Origin: Halobacteriovoraceae bacterium
GTDB lineage: Bacteria; Bdellovibrionota; Bacteriovoracia; Bacteriovoracales; Bacteriovoracaceae
Length of the DNA: 35,724 nt
NCBI GenBank assembly: GCA_002718735.1
Contig: PBFR01000029.1
Coordinates: 1-35,724 of the forward strand
Direction of reading: 5' to 3'
The notes beneath the pieces are model-generated. The model saw nothing but the letters and a program-made list of their open reading frames with translations, was not told where the DNA came from and did not search any database. Numbering within the stretch: position 1 is the first letter of the stretch; the number at the start of each line of letters is the position of its first letter. This document shows, one piece after another, positions 1-7,709 of the stretch. A program made the translations under genes and the position numbers.

Positions 1-157
1 TTCTTTTAGATCGGCACAATCGACACGAAAACTTGCCATATCTCGGCCAAATAATAGCTCAATCTTAAAACATAAAATCTGCACAACATTTGGGGCGCTT
101 ACTTTTTTACTGTCAAAAGATTCAACACCCCCTATAAAGCTTTCAAGGGCCAGCTTG
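1..157 (-). CDS. Possible 5' part of a CDS that runs off the left edge
   Basis: One - strand frame is open from the TAA just upstream of base 157 down to base 1, about 52 codons. The translation looks protein-like (mixed charged and hydrophobic residues, with a GGVESF stretch), but there is no ATG near its 5' end and no Shine-Dalgarno. Starts could only be a CTG near base 150, a GTG further in, or an internal ATG. A + strand frame over the same bases is also open but looks less like a protein. I do not recognise a family. It may equally be non-coding sequence upstream of the divergent gene at 198. Confidence 0.2.
110..138 (+). promoter_or_regulatory. Candidate sigma70 promoter for the gene at 198
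   Basis: A -35-like CTGTCA (110-115, four of six consensus bases) and a -10-like TATAAA (133-138) are separated by 17 bases. The predicted transcript start near 145 leaves a leader of about 50 bases that contains the inverted repeat at 158-180. Confidence 0.45.
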
Positions 158-180
158 ATTTACATTTTTTTAATGTAAAT
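158..180 (+). repeat. Perfect 9-bp inverted repeat in the leader of the gene at 198
   Basis: The arms ATTTACATT (158-166) and AATGTAAAT (172-180) are perfect reverse complements around a T5 loop. It lies between the predicted transcript start and the Shine-Dalgarno (AAAAGGGG, about 186-193). It could be a protein-binding operator (A/T-rich dyad) or an RNA hairpin. It is too A/T-rich and lacks a following T-run, so it is not a terminator. Confidence 0.5.
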
Positions 181-197
181 TAAAGAAAAGGGGAAAT

Positions 198-656
198 ATG
201 AACAAGTTAATAACAATTTTCACACTACTAATCTCGTTCGGAGCTTGGTCTAGCACTGTAGATACATCAATGAAATTAGTGCGATCATCATGTGACATTT
301 CAAGCTTTTACAAGAGCTATTCGGAGCTTCAAGCTGAGTTGTCACGAAGTGGACAATTTTATGGCAAAGATGGCCTTGTGCAATTTGTAAGAACCCAATG
401 TTTGGATTCTCAGCAGGTTAATCGATTTCTAGGCTTTAGAAATAGTCTTAAGCAGAGGATGGAAAATACAGCTGTGGATTCAACTGGTGTTGGAGGCGAA
501 CTAATAACCAAGAATGAACCAATTTCACCAGAGCACTTTACAGATAAGGCCTTGAACGAAGTTCTTAATAATAAGTTTCTGATTCAACTTGAGGGGAGGG
601 ATTGTAAACCAATCACTTGCTATGACTACTTAAAGCTTAAGCATTCAAACAATTAA
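198..656 (+). CDS. Small secreted protein of unknown function
   Basis: A 152-residue protein with a clear Sec signal peptide: Lys at residue 3, a hydrophobic core at 4-16 and a likely cut after about residue 18. The mature part is hydrophilic and has four cysteines (C32, C68, C136, C141), enough for two disulfides, so a periplasmic or exported location is likely. The ATG is preceded by a good purine-rich ribosome site at normal spacing. No family recognised. It stands alone, with its own candidate promoter upstream and a strong terminator just after the stop. It is convergent with the next gene, with which it shares that terminator. Confidence 0.7.
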   Translation: MNKLITIFTLLISFGAWSSTVDTSMKLVRSSCDISSFYKSYSELQAELSRSGQFYGKDGLVQFVRTQCLDSQQVNRFLGFRNSLKQRMENTAVDSTGVGGELITKNEPISPEHFTDKALNEVLNNKFLIQLEGRDCKPITCYDYLKLKHSNN

Positions 657-666
657 TTAAAAACAC

Positions 667-692
667 GTGCGCCTTTCTAGGCGCACTTTTTA
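667..692. terminator. Bidirectional rho-independent terminator
   Basis: A 7-bp GC-rich stem, GTGCGCC (667-673) with GGCGCAC (680-686) around a 6-base loop, is followed by a T-run on the + strand and by GTGTTTTT on the - strand. It ends both the gene at 198-656 and the convergent gene at 690-2348, whose TAA lies inside the + strand T-tract. Confidence 0.85.
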
Positions 693-2348
693 TTTTGTTT
701 CCTTTAAGTGGTCTTGTATGCTGTCCTTAAATTCTTTCCAGGCTCTCATTTTATATCTATAAGTAATAATATCAAAAATTGGTTTAGACTTATCCTTTGT
801 GATTTCTGCTTCTCTGGCAGCTCTCTGAGAGTATTCAGCAATCTCAATTCCTGTTGAGTCGCTTGTGGAGTTTCGTCTTTTCATGCCAAATGGGTTGGAG
901 CTATTGGACTTACTTGCTGATCTGATTGAAGATCCGGTTTTCATCTTTTTGGTGCCAACCTTGCTTGGTCCCATCGCGTTTTTATTTTCTTTGTATGGGT
1001 TAAAAGAGGCTACACTTCCCGAAACACTTGGAGGTAGGATCCCTGAAGTTGAGGACGCTTGCTTTGCAAGTCTAGCGGCCAATGCCGTGGGAAGTCCTGC
1101 TTTGGTTAGTTCTGTTGCTATCTTTTTGGCTTCCGGATTGTCGTGTAGAGAGACTTTATCTTTTGTTTTAATGCCACCTAAGGCCTTTGTGGCATAGGCA
1201 AGGTTTCGTGAAGCGATTGGAGCTAGATTTCCAGAGTCAAGGCCAGTTGAGAAATTGCTAATTCCTTGAAGGGGTGACTTCATCTGAGCTGGTCTTAGTC
1301 CTAAGTTAAGCATTCCTTCTGCTAGTCTGGCATTTACACATGAATTAGTGCTTTTGCAGTTACATTGGATGTCGGTTTTTCCGGTTTTATCCACGCAAGG
1401 AACTCCTGCGACGTTACCTTCTCTATGCAATTCTTGAGCTACACAATACTTCATGTAGTTTGATGGATCCAATCCATAGGAGGTATCCTGAGCACAGAAG
1501 CAGCTGGTATCAGTATGAGGGTTACAATCACCTGCCTTTGGCAATTTTTCGGCCATTTCCTTTATTGCGTCTGACTTTTCTTCATGGGCACTTTTCTTCT
1601 TATTGTAAAAGTAGGCGAGAAAGGTAGCAGCTCCAAGCTTTGCTTTCATCTTCCAGTCATTCACAGCTGCAGGTGTCGCCATTGCTATGGCATAACAACT
1701 TGCGGTTGCCCCCCAACCATAAAACTGAAACTTTGCGGCCTTGGCCCTATCATCATGAACTTTTGATAAGGCGTACATTGAGGCTCTTTGTCTGGCCGCA
1801 GGTTCGCTTGATTGTAAGTTCGATTGTGTTGTTTGGTTTTGGGTTTGCTGGTACAAAGCTGCTGCTGGCTCGGAAACCATAGGAATGTAACCGCAGATGT
1901 CGGGTTTTTTCTCCGTTTTATCCTTTGACTTTGCAAGCTCGTCTTTTCCTACGACTTGATTGTTGTTGGAGGGGTCAAGATAATCGCCTTTCTCATTAGG
2001 TACATACTCCTGCCCATTCTCCCCAAGTTTTACTGGGTTGTCGTTTTTCATGACCTTTCTTTCAAGTTGCCCACCCGCCAGGCCAGAGAACATGGCATAC
2101 ATTTTAGAAACTATTGGCATCATTGTGTCTAGAGTTGCCCAGGTGCCGCCATCAAACGCATCCTTACTCGTACAGGTTTTATTGTCTTCGCACATCTCAA
2201 GGTATTTCTCGTCCGCAAGTCCTTGGTGGATGTAGTTTTCAGCTGCTGCTTCATCTTCCGCACTTACTGGAACGGTTTCATCAAAGGCTGACTCTTGAGA
2301 AAAAGAGGGAAGAGATAGTAGAATTAATGTTAATATAGTTGCTAGCAT
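690..2348 (-). CDS. Cys-rich secreted protein of unknown function
   Basis: A 552-residue protein with an N-terminal signal peptide (hydrophobic 2-15, likely cut near residue 18). The ATG has a GGAG ribosome site 7 bases upstream. Twelve cysteines sit at C53, C59, C152, C218, C275, C283, C285, C302, C318, C329, C331 and C337; most fall in a dense cluster at 275-337 with CFC and CNC pairs, which suggests a disulfide-stabilised module in the periplasm or outside the cell. A short hydrophobic stretch at about 211-247 could be a buried helix or membrane segment. The C-terminal 150 residues are Ser/Lys/Asn-rich and probably disordered up to a basic, aromatic tail near 520-540. I do not recognise the family; long secreted proteins of this kind are common in Bdellovibrio-type genomes. 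Confidence 0.7.
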   Translation of the reverse strand: MLATILTLILLSLPSFSQESAFDETVPVSAEDEAAAENYIHQGLADEKYLEMCEDNKTCTSKDAFDGGTWATLDTMMPIVSKMYAMFSGLAGGQLERKVMKNDNPVKLGENGQEYVPNEKGDYLDPSNNNQVVGKDELAKSKDKTEKKPDICGYIPMVSEPAAALYQQTQNQTTQSNLQSSEPAARQRASMYALSKVHDDRAKAAKFQFYGWGATASCYAIAMATPAAVNDWKMKAKLGAATFLAYFYNKKKSAHEEKSDAIKEMAEKLPKAGDCNPHTDTSCFCAQDTSYGLDPSNYMKYCVAQELHREGNVAGVPCVDKTGKTDIQCNCKSTNSCVNARLAEGMLNLGLRPAQMKSPLQGISNFSTGLDSGNLAPIASRNLAYATKALGGIKTKDKVSLHDNPEAKKIATELTKAGLPTALAARLAKQASSTSGILPPSVSGSVASFNPYKENKNAMGPSKVGTKKMKTGSSIRSASKSNSSNPFGMKRRNSTSDSTGIEIAEYSQRAAREAEITKDKSKPIFDIITYRYKMRAWKEFKDSIQDHLKETK

Positions 2349-2447
2349 GCAATCTCCAAATTTATTGTCCCTTATATTTTATCATGATGTGGACGCATTT
2401 CTAGGAGGTTAAAAGCTTCTTGTACTCGAAAAACACGTGATTCTAGT

Positions 2448-2472
2448 AGCTTGTAGATTTTTAGAACAAGCT
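2448..2472. repeat. Inverted repeat upstream of the DtxR-type regulator
   Basis: The perfect 7-bp arms AGCTTGT (2448-2454) and ACAAGCT (2466-2472) flank an 11-base centre that is itself near-symmetric. It lies about 70 bases before the regulator start, in the 193-base gap between divergent genes. It could be an operator, possibly autoregulatory, or an RNA hairpin. The rest of this gap shows only a 7-base direct repeat AATTATC at 2498 and 2513 and no convincing promoter. Confidence 0.35.
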
Positions 2473-2541
2473 GCATGGAATGGAGAGTGCAAATTTTAAT
2501 TATCGTTTGACCAATTATCACCAATTTAGGAAACTTTGAGC

Positions 2542-3051
2542 ATGACTAATAAGAAAAGTTCTATTCAACACACCTCGGATAACGAGTTGACTCACTCTAT
2601 GGCACATTACCTTTTAACTATCCATAAGTTAAAAGAGACGAAAGGTTATGCAAGAGTAACAGATATTGCCAAAGATATGGGCCTTACCAAGGGTTCCGTT
2701 TCTACAGCTCTAAACAATTTAAAAAAGCGCGACCTTGTACTGGAAGATGAAAGCAAGTTTCTGTCTCTAAGTGCAGAGGGACATGAACAAGTTCATTCAA
2801 TCTTAAGCTCTAGAACACTATTATATTACTTTCTAAAAGATATTTTAGAAGTGGATGACGAGACTGCTCACCAAGACTCATGTCTTATGGAGCACCTAGT
2901 TAGTGAAGAGACTCGTGAAAAGTTTTTTCGCTTTATGAAGAAGGTTGCAACTGGTTCAACTCCAAAACTAAAGACAGAGCTAGAGTTAGGCCACTTTAAG
3001 ACTCCTGACGAATTCTATAAGGCCCAAAAAGGTGACAAGTACCTGGAGTAA
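2542..3051 (+). CDS. DtxR/MntR-family metal-dependent transcriptional regulator
   Basis: A 169-residue cytosolic repressor-type protein. The winged helix-turn-helix is at about 39-62 (VTDIAKDMGLTKGSVSTAL), followed by the dimerisation and metal-binding domain. There is no C-terminal SH3-like domain, so it has the MntR length class. Aligning by eye to DtxR, the ligands C102, E105 and H106 are kept as C114, E117 and H118, and H98 as H110. DtxR M10 (Asp8 in MntR) is H22 here, while the DtxR ancillary ligands H79 and E83 are R91 and Y95. The metal is therefore not predictable from standard rules. I chose the ATG at 2542, since AGGAAA (2528-2533) sits at good spacing; a TTG six bases earlier is also in frame. 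The stop overlaps the next start by one base (TAATG), so it is coupled to a transporter it may regulate. Confidence 0.85.
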   Translation: MTNKKSSIQHTSDNELTHSMAHYLLTIHKLKETKGYARVTDIAKDMGLTKGSVSTALNNLKKRDLVLEDESKFLSLSAEGHEQVHSILSSRTLLYYFLKDILEVDDETAHQDSCLMEHLVSEETREKFFRFMKKVATGSTPKLKTELELGHFKTPDEFYKAQKGDKYLE

Positions 3052-4292
3052 TGACTAGTTATATTCAATTTATTAAAAATCTTGATCCGGCGTTTAAGAA
3101 AAACGCCGTTTTAGTTTTCCTAGGTTATTTTTTAGTACTATTAAGCTATCCATCTGTTAGAAGTGTCTCCCAGTCTCTTTTCTATGAGCATTACACAGCT
3201 CAAGACTACTCAATGGCCACTTTCTTCTCAGTGTTGGCCCTCATTGTGGCAATATTTGTCAGTAATAAAATTCAAGAGAAAATAGGTGCACAAAAGCTCT
3301 TTTTACTCATTGGCACGCTTTCAATCGCTTTGCTAGTTGGCAGTTATATATCCTTGAATAATGGCTTTGCTCCGAGTGCATTCTTTTTGTTTGCCATTAA
3401 GGAGTCATACATTGTTATATTGCTTCATTTAATTTTGGCATATGCAAATGCCACCTTTACACTTGAGCAGGTGAAAAGACTTTATGGGCCGCTTGGAGCA
3501 GTTGGAGCGTTGGGTGGAATTATTGGTGGCCAACTTACAAGCTCTCTTTCAAGTTCATCCGGGGTTTTAGGTGCCTTTTTATTTGGCATTGTTTCTATTC
3601 TAGCTTCAATCGCAGTGTTCATTCCAACCAAAAGAATGGTGTTGAGCCAAAAAGAAAAAGAAGAGGCCTCTCCACTAAAATCTATAGAGAGTGTTAAAAA
3701 GTATGTTTTTTTAATTGCCGCGGTAGTAGCCTTGTCTCAATGGGTGATTTTTATCGCAGATCTTCAATTCAATATTATTTTTGAGGATGCTTTTGCAAGT
3801 AAAGGAGAAAGAACTGCTTATCTTGGACGTCTTTACTCCTACATAAATCTTGTAAGTTTAATAATTCAATTTGGGATTCTACCTTGGGTTTTAGTTAGGA
3901 TCTCAGTTAAAAAAATCTTTTTTGCAGTACCGCTACTTTTTCTTCTTCTTGTATTTGGGGGAATGGGACTTGGAGCAGGTTCACTTTTAGCAAGTGCATT
4001 CGTTTTCATCTCGCTTAAGGGAACAGATTACTCGGTTTTTAACGTGGCCAAAGAAGTCATGTATTACCCGCTTGATAAAATGCAAAAATTCGGCGCCAAG
4101 TATATCACCGATATGTTTATTTACCGTCTGGCAAAGGCTTTAATTGCTTTTGCTATGGCACAGTACATGCTTAAAGATATGATGGTCTTAAATTTGTTAC
4201 AGGCCGCGTTTATATCTTTATGGCTAATTCTGTTAGTATTGTTATTTAAAGAACAAGAACGGGTAAATAAAGACGTATCGGAGAAACTATGA
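3051..4292 (+). CDS. ATP/ADP-translocase-like (NTT/MFS) membrane carrier
   Basis: A 413-residue integral inner-membrane protein with about 11-12 hydrophobic helices. Two stretches match the bacterial/plastid nucleotide transporter (NTT, Tlc) family. One is the EQVKRLYGPLGAVGALGGII region near 140-160, which resembles the family's EAKRFY-LFG motif. The other is the SVFNVAKEVMYYPLD region near 325-340, which resembles the family's SLFDPTKEMAYIPLD motif. NTTs exchange ATP for ADP or import nucleotides in energy parasites and plastids, and related carriers occur in predatory bacteria. The protein is shorter than classical NTTs (about 500 residues), so the substrate is uncertain. Translation probably depends on the upstream regulator gene: it overlaps by one base, with GGAG only 2 bases before the ATG. 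It also overlaps the peptidase downstream by 4 bases. A general MFS carrier is the alternative. Confidence 0.7.
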   Translation: MTSYIQFIKNLDPAFKKNAVLVFLGYFLVLLSYPSVRSVSQSLFYEHYTAQDYSMATFFSVLALIVAIFVSNKIQEKIGAQKLFLLIGTLSIALLVGSYISLNNGFAPSAFFLFAIKESYIVILLHLILAYANATFTLEQVKRLYGPLGAVGALGGIIGGQLTSSLSSSSGVLGAFLFGIVSILASIAVFIPTKRMVLSQKEKEEASPLKSIESVKKYVFLIAAVVALSQWVIFIADLQFNIIFEDAFASKGERTAYLGRLYSYINLVSLIIQFGILPWVLVRISVKKIFFAVPLLFLLLVFGGMGLGAGSLLASAFVFISLKGTDYSVFNVAKEVMYYPLDKMQKFGAKYITDMFIYRLAKALIAFAMAQYMLKDMMVLNLLQAAFISLWLILLVLLFKEQERVNKDVSEKL

Positions 4293-6316
4293 ATCCATTG
4301 CTTGAAAAATCAAATCTTCAACACGAAGCAATTCCATTCGACAAGATTAGGCCAGAACACTTTCTTCCAGCCCTAGAAGAGGCAATAAAACATGCCAAAT
4401 CTGAATATGAAGAAATTAAAAAAGAAGAGACTATATCTTTTAAGACAATAATCGAAAGAGCTGAAGAAGCTGAATCTACGCTAGATCAGGTGGTTAACAT
4501 CTTTTATGCTTTATACAGCGCCGAGTGTACCGATGAAGTTAACGAAATCTCTCAAAAGTTTTCTGAAACTTTAACAAAGTACTCAAGCGATATCACATTG
4601 GATAAAAAACTATTCGCCCAAATCCAAAGACTTTATGAGCAACGTGAATCCATGGGGCTTAGCCACGAACAAAATGTAATCCTTGATGATATGTATAAAG
4701 GCTTTGCCAGAAATGGTGCTTTGTTGGATGAAAAGGGCAAGCAGCAACTAAGAGAGATTGATGAGAAGCTCTCTAGTGTTGGTCTAAAGTTTAGCGAAAA
4801 TGTGAGAAAGGCCACAAATGAGTATGTTCTATTTGTAGAAAATGAAAAGGATCTTGAAGGGATGCCTGAGTCCGTTTTAGAACAAGCAAAAGAAACGGCC
4901 AAAGAAAAGGGCAAGGAGGGAGCATGGGCCTTCACTCTACACTTCCCAAGCTACCTTCCATTTATGCAGTATTGTCAGAAAAGAGAGTTAAGAAAAGAAA
5001 TAGCTTCGGCCGCTTCTTACAAGGCGGTTGAGGGTGAATTTGGCAATCAGGAAAACATCAAAGAAACCTTAAAACTTCGTCATGAAAGAGCAAGACTTCT
5101 TGGTTATGACGATCATGCTCACTACACACTTGAGAAAAGAATGGCACAGGACTCAAAGACTGTAATGAGCTTTCTCGAGAATATCTTAGAGAAGGCCAGA
5201 CCTGCGGCCACCAAAGAGTTTGATAAGTTGAAAGACTTAAAACATGAACTTACTGGTGAGGATAGAGAGGACTTTCACAAATATGATGGCCCTTTCTACA
5301 CTGAAATTCTGAAAAAAAGAGAACTCAACATTGATGACGAGCTTCTACGTCCTTACTTTAAACTGGAAAACGTTATTGATGGTGTGTTTGAAGTCGCGAA
5401 AAGGCTTTATGGAATAAGCTTCAAACAAGTGGATGTTCCTGTCTATCATAAAGATGTGATGGCCTACGAGGTCACTGATGAAAAAGGCAAATTCGTTGGT
5501 CTTTTCTATGCGGACTTTTTCCCAAGAGACACAAAGCGTCCAGGGGCCTGGATGACAGATCTCAGAGCACAAGGTCTGCAGCACGGAGAGATAAAGAGAC
5601 CATTTGTGGCAATAGTTTGTAACTTCACTAAACCAACTGGAAGCAAACCATCTCTTTTAACACTAGATGAAGTGATGACTCTTTTTCACGAATTTGGACA
5701 CTCATTGCATGGACTATTATCAAATGTTCATTATCGTGCAAAAAGTGGAACCAGTGTGTATTGGGACTTTGTAGAGCTTCCATCACAAATTATGGAAAAC
5801 TGGGTACTGGAAAAGGAGTGTCTGGACATCTTTGCCAAGCACTACGAGACTGGAGAAAAAATACCTCAAGAATATGTTGATAAAATTAGAGAATCCCAAA
5901 CGTTCCTTGAGGGAATGGGAACTCTTCGCCAGCTGAGTTTTGCTTTTCTTGATATGGCCTTCCACTCAGCTAATCCTGATGATGTTCAGGACGTTGTTGC
6001 ATTTGAGCATAAAATCATGGATGACTATGACCTCTACCCAAGAGTGGAAAAACAAAACATGGCCGCTTCATTTGGACATATTTTCTCAGGTGGATATGCT
6101 GCGGGTTATTATTCTTACAAATGGGCGGAAGTTCTTGATGCAGATGCTTTTGAAGCATTCAAAGAAAAAGGAATTTTTGACAAAGAGACAGCTCAGAAAT
6201 TTAAAGAGAATATTCTTGAAAAAGGTGGAAGCGATCACCCTGCAATCCTGTACAAAAACTTCAGAGGCAAAGATGCCGACCCTGAAGCACTTTTGAGAAG
6301 AGCCGGACTCGTTTAA
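4289..6316 (+). CDS. M3-family zinc oligopeptidase (PrlC/Dcp type)
   Basis: A 675-residue, mostly helical cytosolic metallopeptidase of the thimet oligopeptidase family, matching PrlC (OpdA) and Dcp in length. The zinc site is HEFGH at 467-471 with the third ligand E496 in FVELPSQ, 29 residues after H467 as in thimet oligopeptidase. The substrate-binding region HIFSGGYAAGYYSY near 596-609 is also typical. The family cleaves short peptides inside the cell, in signal-peptide or protein-fragment turnover. The sequence shares features with both OpdA (ELPSQIMENW) and Dcp (RDTKRPGAWM), so I cannot say which activity dominates. The ATG lies inside the stop of the carrier gene (ATGA) with GGAG 5 bases upstream. 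The coupling suggests a nutrient-use operon. Confidence 0.9.
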   Translation: MNPLLEKSNLQHEAIPFDKIRPEHFLPALEEAIKHAKSEYEEIKKEETISFKTIIERAEEAESTLDQVVNIFYALYSAECTDEVNEISQKFSETLTKYSSDITLDKKLFAQIQRLYEQRESMGLSHEQNVILDDMYKGFARNGALLDEKGKQQLREIDEKLSSVGLKFSENVRKATNEYVLFVENEKDLEGMPESVLEQAKETAKEKGKEGAWAFTLHFPSYLPFMQYCQKRELRKEIASAASYKAVEGEFGNQENIKETLKLRHERARLLGYDDHAHYTLEKRMAQDSKTVMSFLENILEKARPAATKEFDKLKDLKHELTGEDREDFHKYDGPFYTEILKKRELNIDDELLRPYFKLENVIDGVFEVAKRLYGISFKQVDVPVYHKDVMAYEVTDEKGKFVGLFYADFFPRDTKRPGAWMTDLRAQGLQHGEIKRPFVAIVCNFTKPTGSKPSLLTLDEVMTLFHEFGHSLHGLLSNVHYRAKSGTSVYWDFVELPSQIMENWVLEKECLDIFAKHYETGEKIPQEYVDKIRESQTFLEGMGTLRQLSFAFLDMAFHSANPDDVQDVVAFEHKIMDDYDLYPRVEKQNMAASFGHIFSGGYAAGYYSYKWAEVLDADAFEAFKEKGIFDKETAQKFKENILEKGGSDHPAILYKNFRGKDADPEALLRRAGLV

Positions 6317-6325
6317 ATTACTTTA

Positions 6326-6356
6326 ATGATGGGCATGTAGTTGCCCATCATTTATC
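6326..6356 (+). terminator. Rho-independent terminator after the M3 peptidase
   Basis: A 10-bp stem ATGATGGGCA (6326-6335) with TGCCCATCAT (6342-6351) and a 6-base loop is followed by TTATCTTTT. On the - strand the same hairpin follows the mazG stop, but with a poor T-tract there, so it is mainly a + strand terminator. Confidence 0.75.
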
Positions 6357-7146
6357 TTTTAACATTTGTTTTGATTTCCTTTTTTGTCTCCTGCCATAGA
6401 TCTTCAAGTTGCTCAACAGTCATAGCCATCATGTCCCTGTTTTCGCTTTTGGCCTTCTTCTCCATATGAGAAAATCTTGAGATGAACTTTTTATTGGCAT
6501 TCCGCAGGGCCTCTTCTGGGTCATGTCCCAAATGCCTTGAAAGTTGAGCAACACTGAAAAGTAGATCCCCAATCTCTTCTTTGATTCTTAAGTCATCTCT
6601 TTCTTTTTCTTTTAATTCCTGAAGAACTTCCCCAAGCTCCTCTTCAACTTTATCGTACACCTGTTCAACAGTGTCCCAGTCAAAGTTCACTTTAGCAGAT
6701 TTTGCACCAATCTTGTCTGCGGCCATGAGGGATGGCATGTATACATCTTCTTCTTTAAAGAAGTGCTCATTGTCTTTACTTTTAATTTTCTCCCAATTCT
6801 TAGAGACTTCCTCTGCGTCTTTGGCGAGTGATTTGTCTTCAAACACATGGGGATGTCTTTTTATCATTTTATCGGCCAGAGTTTTGGAGACGCTCTCAAT
6901 ACTGAAGCTATTTCGCTCACTTGCTATCTGGGAGTGAAGTAGGACTTGTAGTAAAACATCACCAAGTTCATCTTCCATCTTTTTTTCATCATTGCTCTCA
7001 ACCGCATGCAAGAATTCATATGACTCTTCAATAAGGTATTTTAAAAGACTTTTGTTGGTCTGTTTTAAATCCCATGGGCAACCATCTATTGGATGCCTGA
7101 GTTTTGCTATCACATCGACTAATCTTTTAAACTCCGGATATTCCAT
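6352..7146 (-). CDS. mazG: MazG nucleoside triphosphate pyrophosphohydrolase
   Basis: A 264-residue cytosolic all-helical enzyme that hydrolyses NTPs and dNTPs to monophosphate and pyrophosphate, a house-cleaning role linked in E. coli to lowering (p)ppGpp. There are two tandem MazG folds. The first has the DGCPWDLKQT start (21-30) and the EExxE...ExxD metal site at E40, E41, E44, E60 and D63. The second, near 175-205, has EEELGEV and EEIGDLLFSV. Length matches the E. coli protein (263 residues). The ATG has GGGAG 6 bases upstream. It is divergent from ybeY with only 53 bases between them, so the two promoters must overlap or lie close. Confidence 0.95.
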   Translation of the reverse strand: MEYPEFKRLVDVIAKLRHPIDGCPWDLKQTNKSLLKYLIEESYEFLHAVESNDEKKMEDELGDVLLQVLLHSQIASERNSFSIESVSKTLADKMIKRHPHVFEDKSLAKDAEEVSKNWEKIKSKDNEHFFKEEDVYMPSLMAADKIGAKSAKVNFDWDTVEQVYDKVEEELGEVLQELKEKERDDLRIKEEIGDLLFSVAQLSRHLGHDPEEALRNANKKFISRFSHMEKKAKSENRDMMAMTVEQLEDLWQETKKEIKTNVKR

Positions 7147-7199
7147 TTGTACTCCCTAAATTTGCTAGAACATGTTATTCTTAGCGCAAAAGAGGCACT

Positions 7200-7709
7200 A
7201 TGGAAAAAGAGATTAACTTTACCGTTGAAAACATTAACCTAAATTACTTTTCTCAGGATGGCATGGGCGAGAGACTAGAAGTTCTACTGAGTAGCTCCCT
7301 TACTATCTTTTCAAAAAAAGCCTTTAAAATCCTAAAAGAAGATTTTGAATCTTTGGAAGTAAATCTAAACGTAGTGGATGATGATGAGATCCAAAAGTTG
7401 AACGAGGAGTACAGAGGTAAAGATAGAGCAACTGATGTATTGTCTTTTCCTCTTCAGGAAAATATACGCAGAGGAGAGTTCGACCAGTTTGAAGGTCATT
7501 TGGAGCTAGGTGACATATTCATTGCAGTTGGAGTATGTGAAAGACAGGCCAAAGAGAATGATCTTACGTTTGATCAAGAGTTTGTGCACTTATTTGTTCA
7601 TGGACTTCTGCATCTTTGTGGTTATGACCATGAGGAGAGTTTGGAAGAGGAAGAAATTATGGGCCAACTTGAAAGTGAGATTATGGATGAGTTGGCCCAG
7701 ACAAACTAA
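7200..7709 (+). CDS. ybeY: YbeY endoribonuclease / rRNA maturation factor
   Basis: A 169-residue single-domain metal-dependent RNase of the UPF0054 family, acting in 16S rRNA 3'-end maturation and ribosome quality control. The signature H134-G-L-L-H138-L-C-G-Y-D-H144 supplies the three zinc-binding histidines, and the upstream block RATDVLSFP (about 76-84) is also typical. Length is near the usual 155-170. The ATG follows an AGAGGC ribosome site. It overlaps the convergent small gene at 7706-8014 by 4 bases with no terminator between, so the two transcripts likely run into each other. Confidence 0.95.
   Translation: MEKEINFTVENINLNYFSQDGMGERLEVLLSSSLTIFSKKAFKILKEDFESLEVNLNVVDDDEIQKLNEEYRGKDRATDVLSFPLQENIRRGEFDQFEGHLELGDIFIAVGVCERQAKENDLTFDQEFVHLFVHGLLHLCGYDHEESLEEEEIMGQLESEIMDELAQTN

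Noticed and set aside
2..177. Open + strand frame at the left edge.
   Set aside because: Its translation is poor in acidic residues and rich in Ser/Thr/Leu, and it ends inside the A/T dyad and overlaps the promoter at 110-138.
865..1197. 110-codon + strand frame opposite the Cys-rich secreted protein.
   Set aside because: It is antisense to a gene with a signal peptide, ribosome site and terminator; it has no ribosome site or family match of its own.
5940..6296. 118-codon + strand frame inside the M3 peptidase gene.
   Set aside because: It is a shifted reading of a well-conserved peptidase C-terminus.
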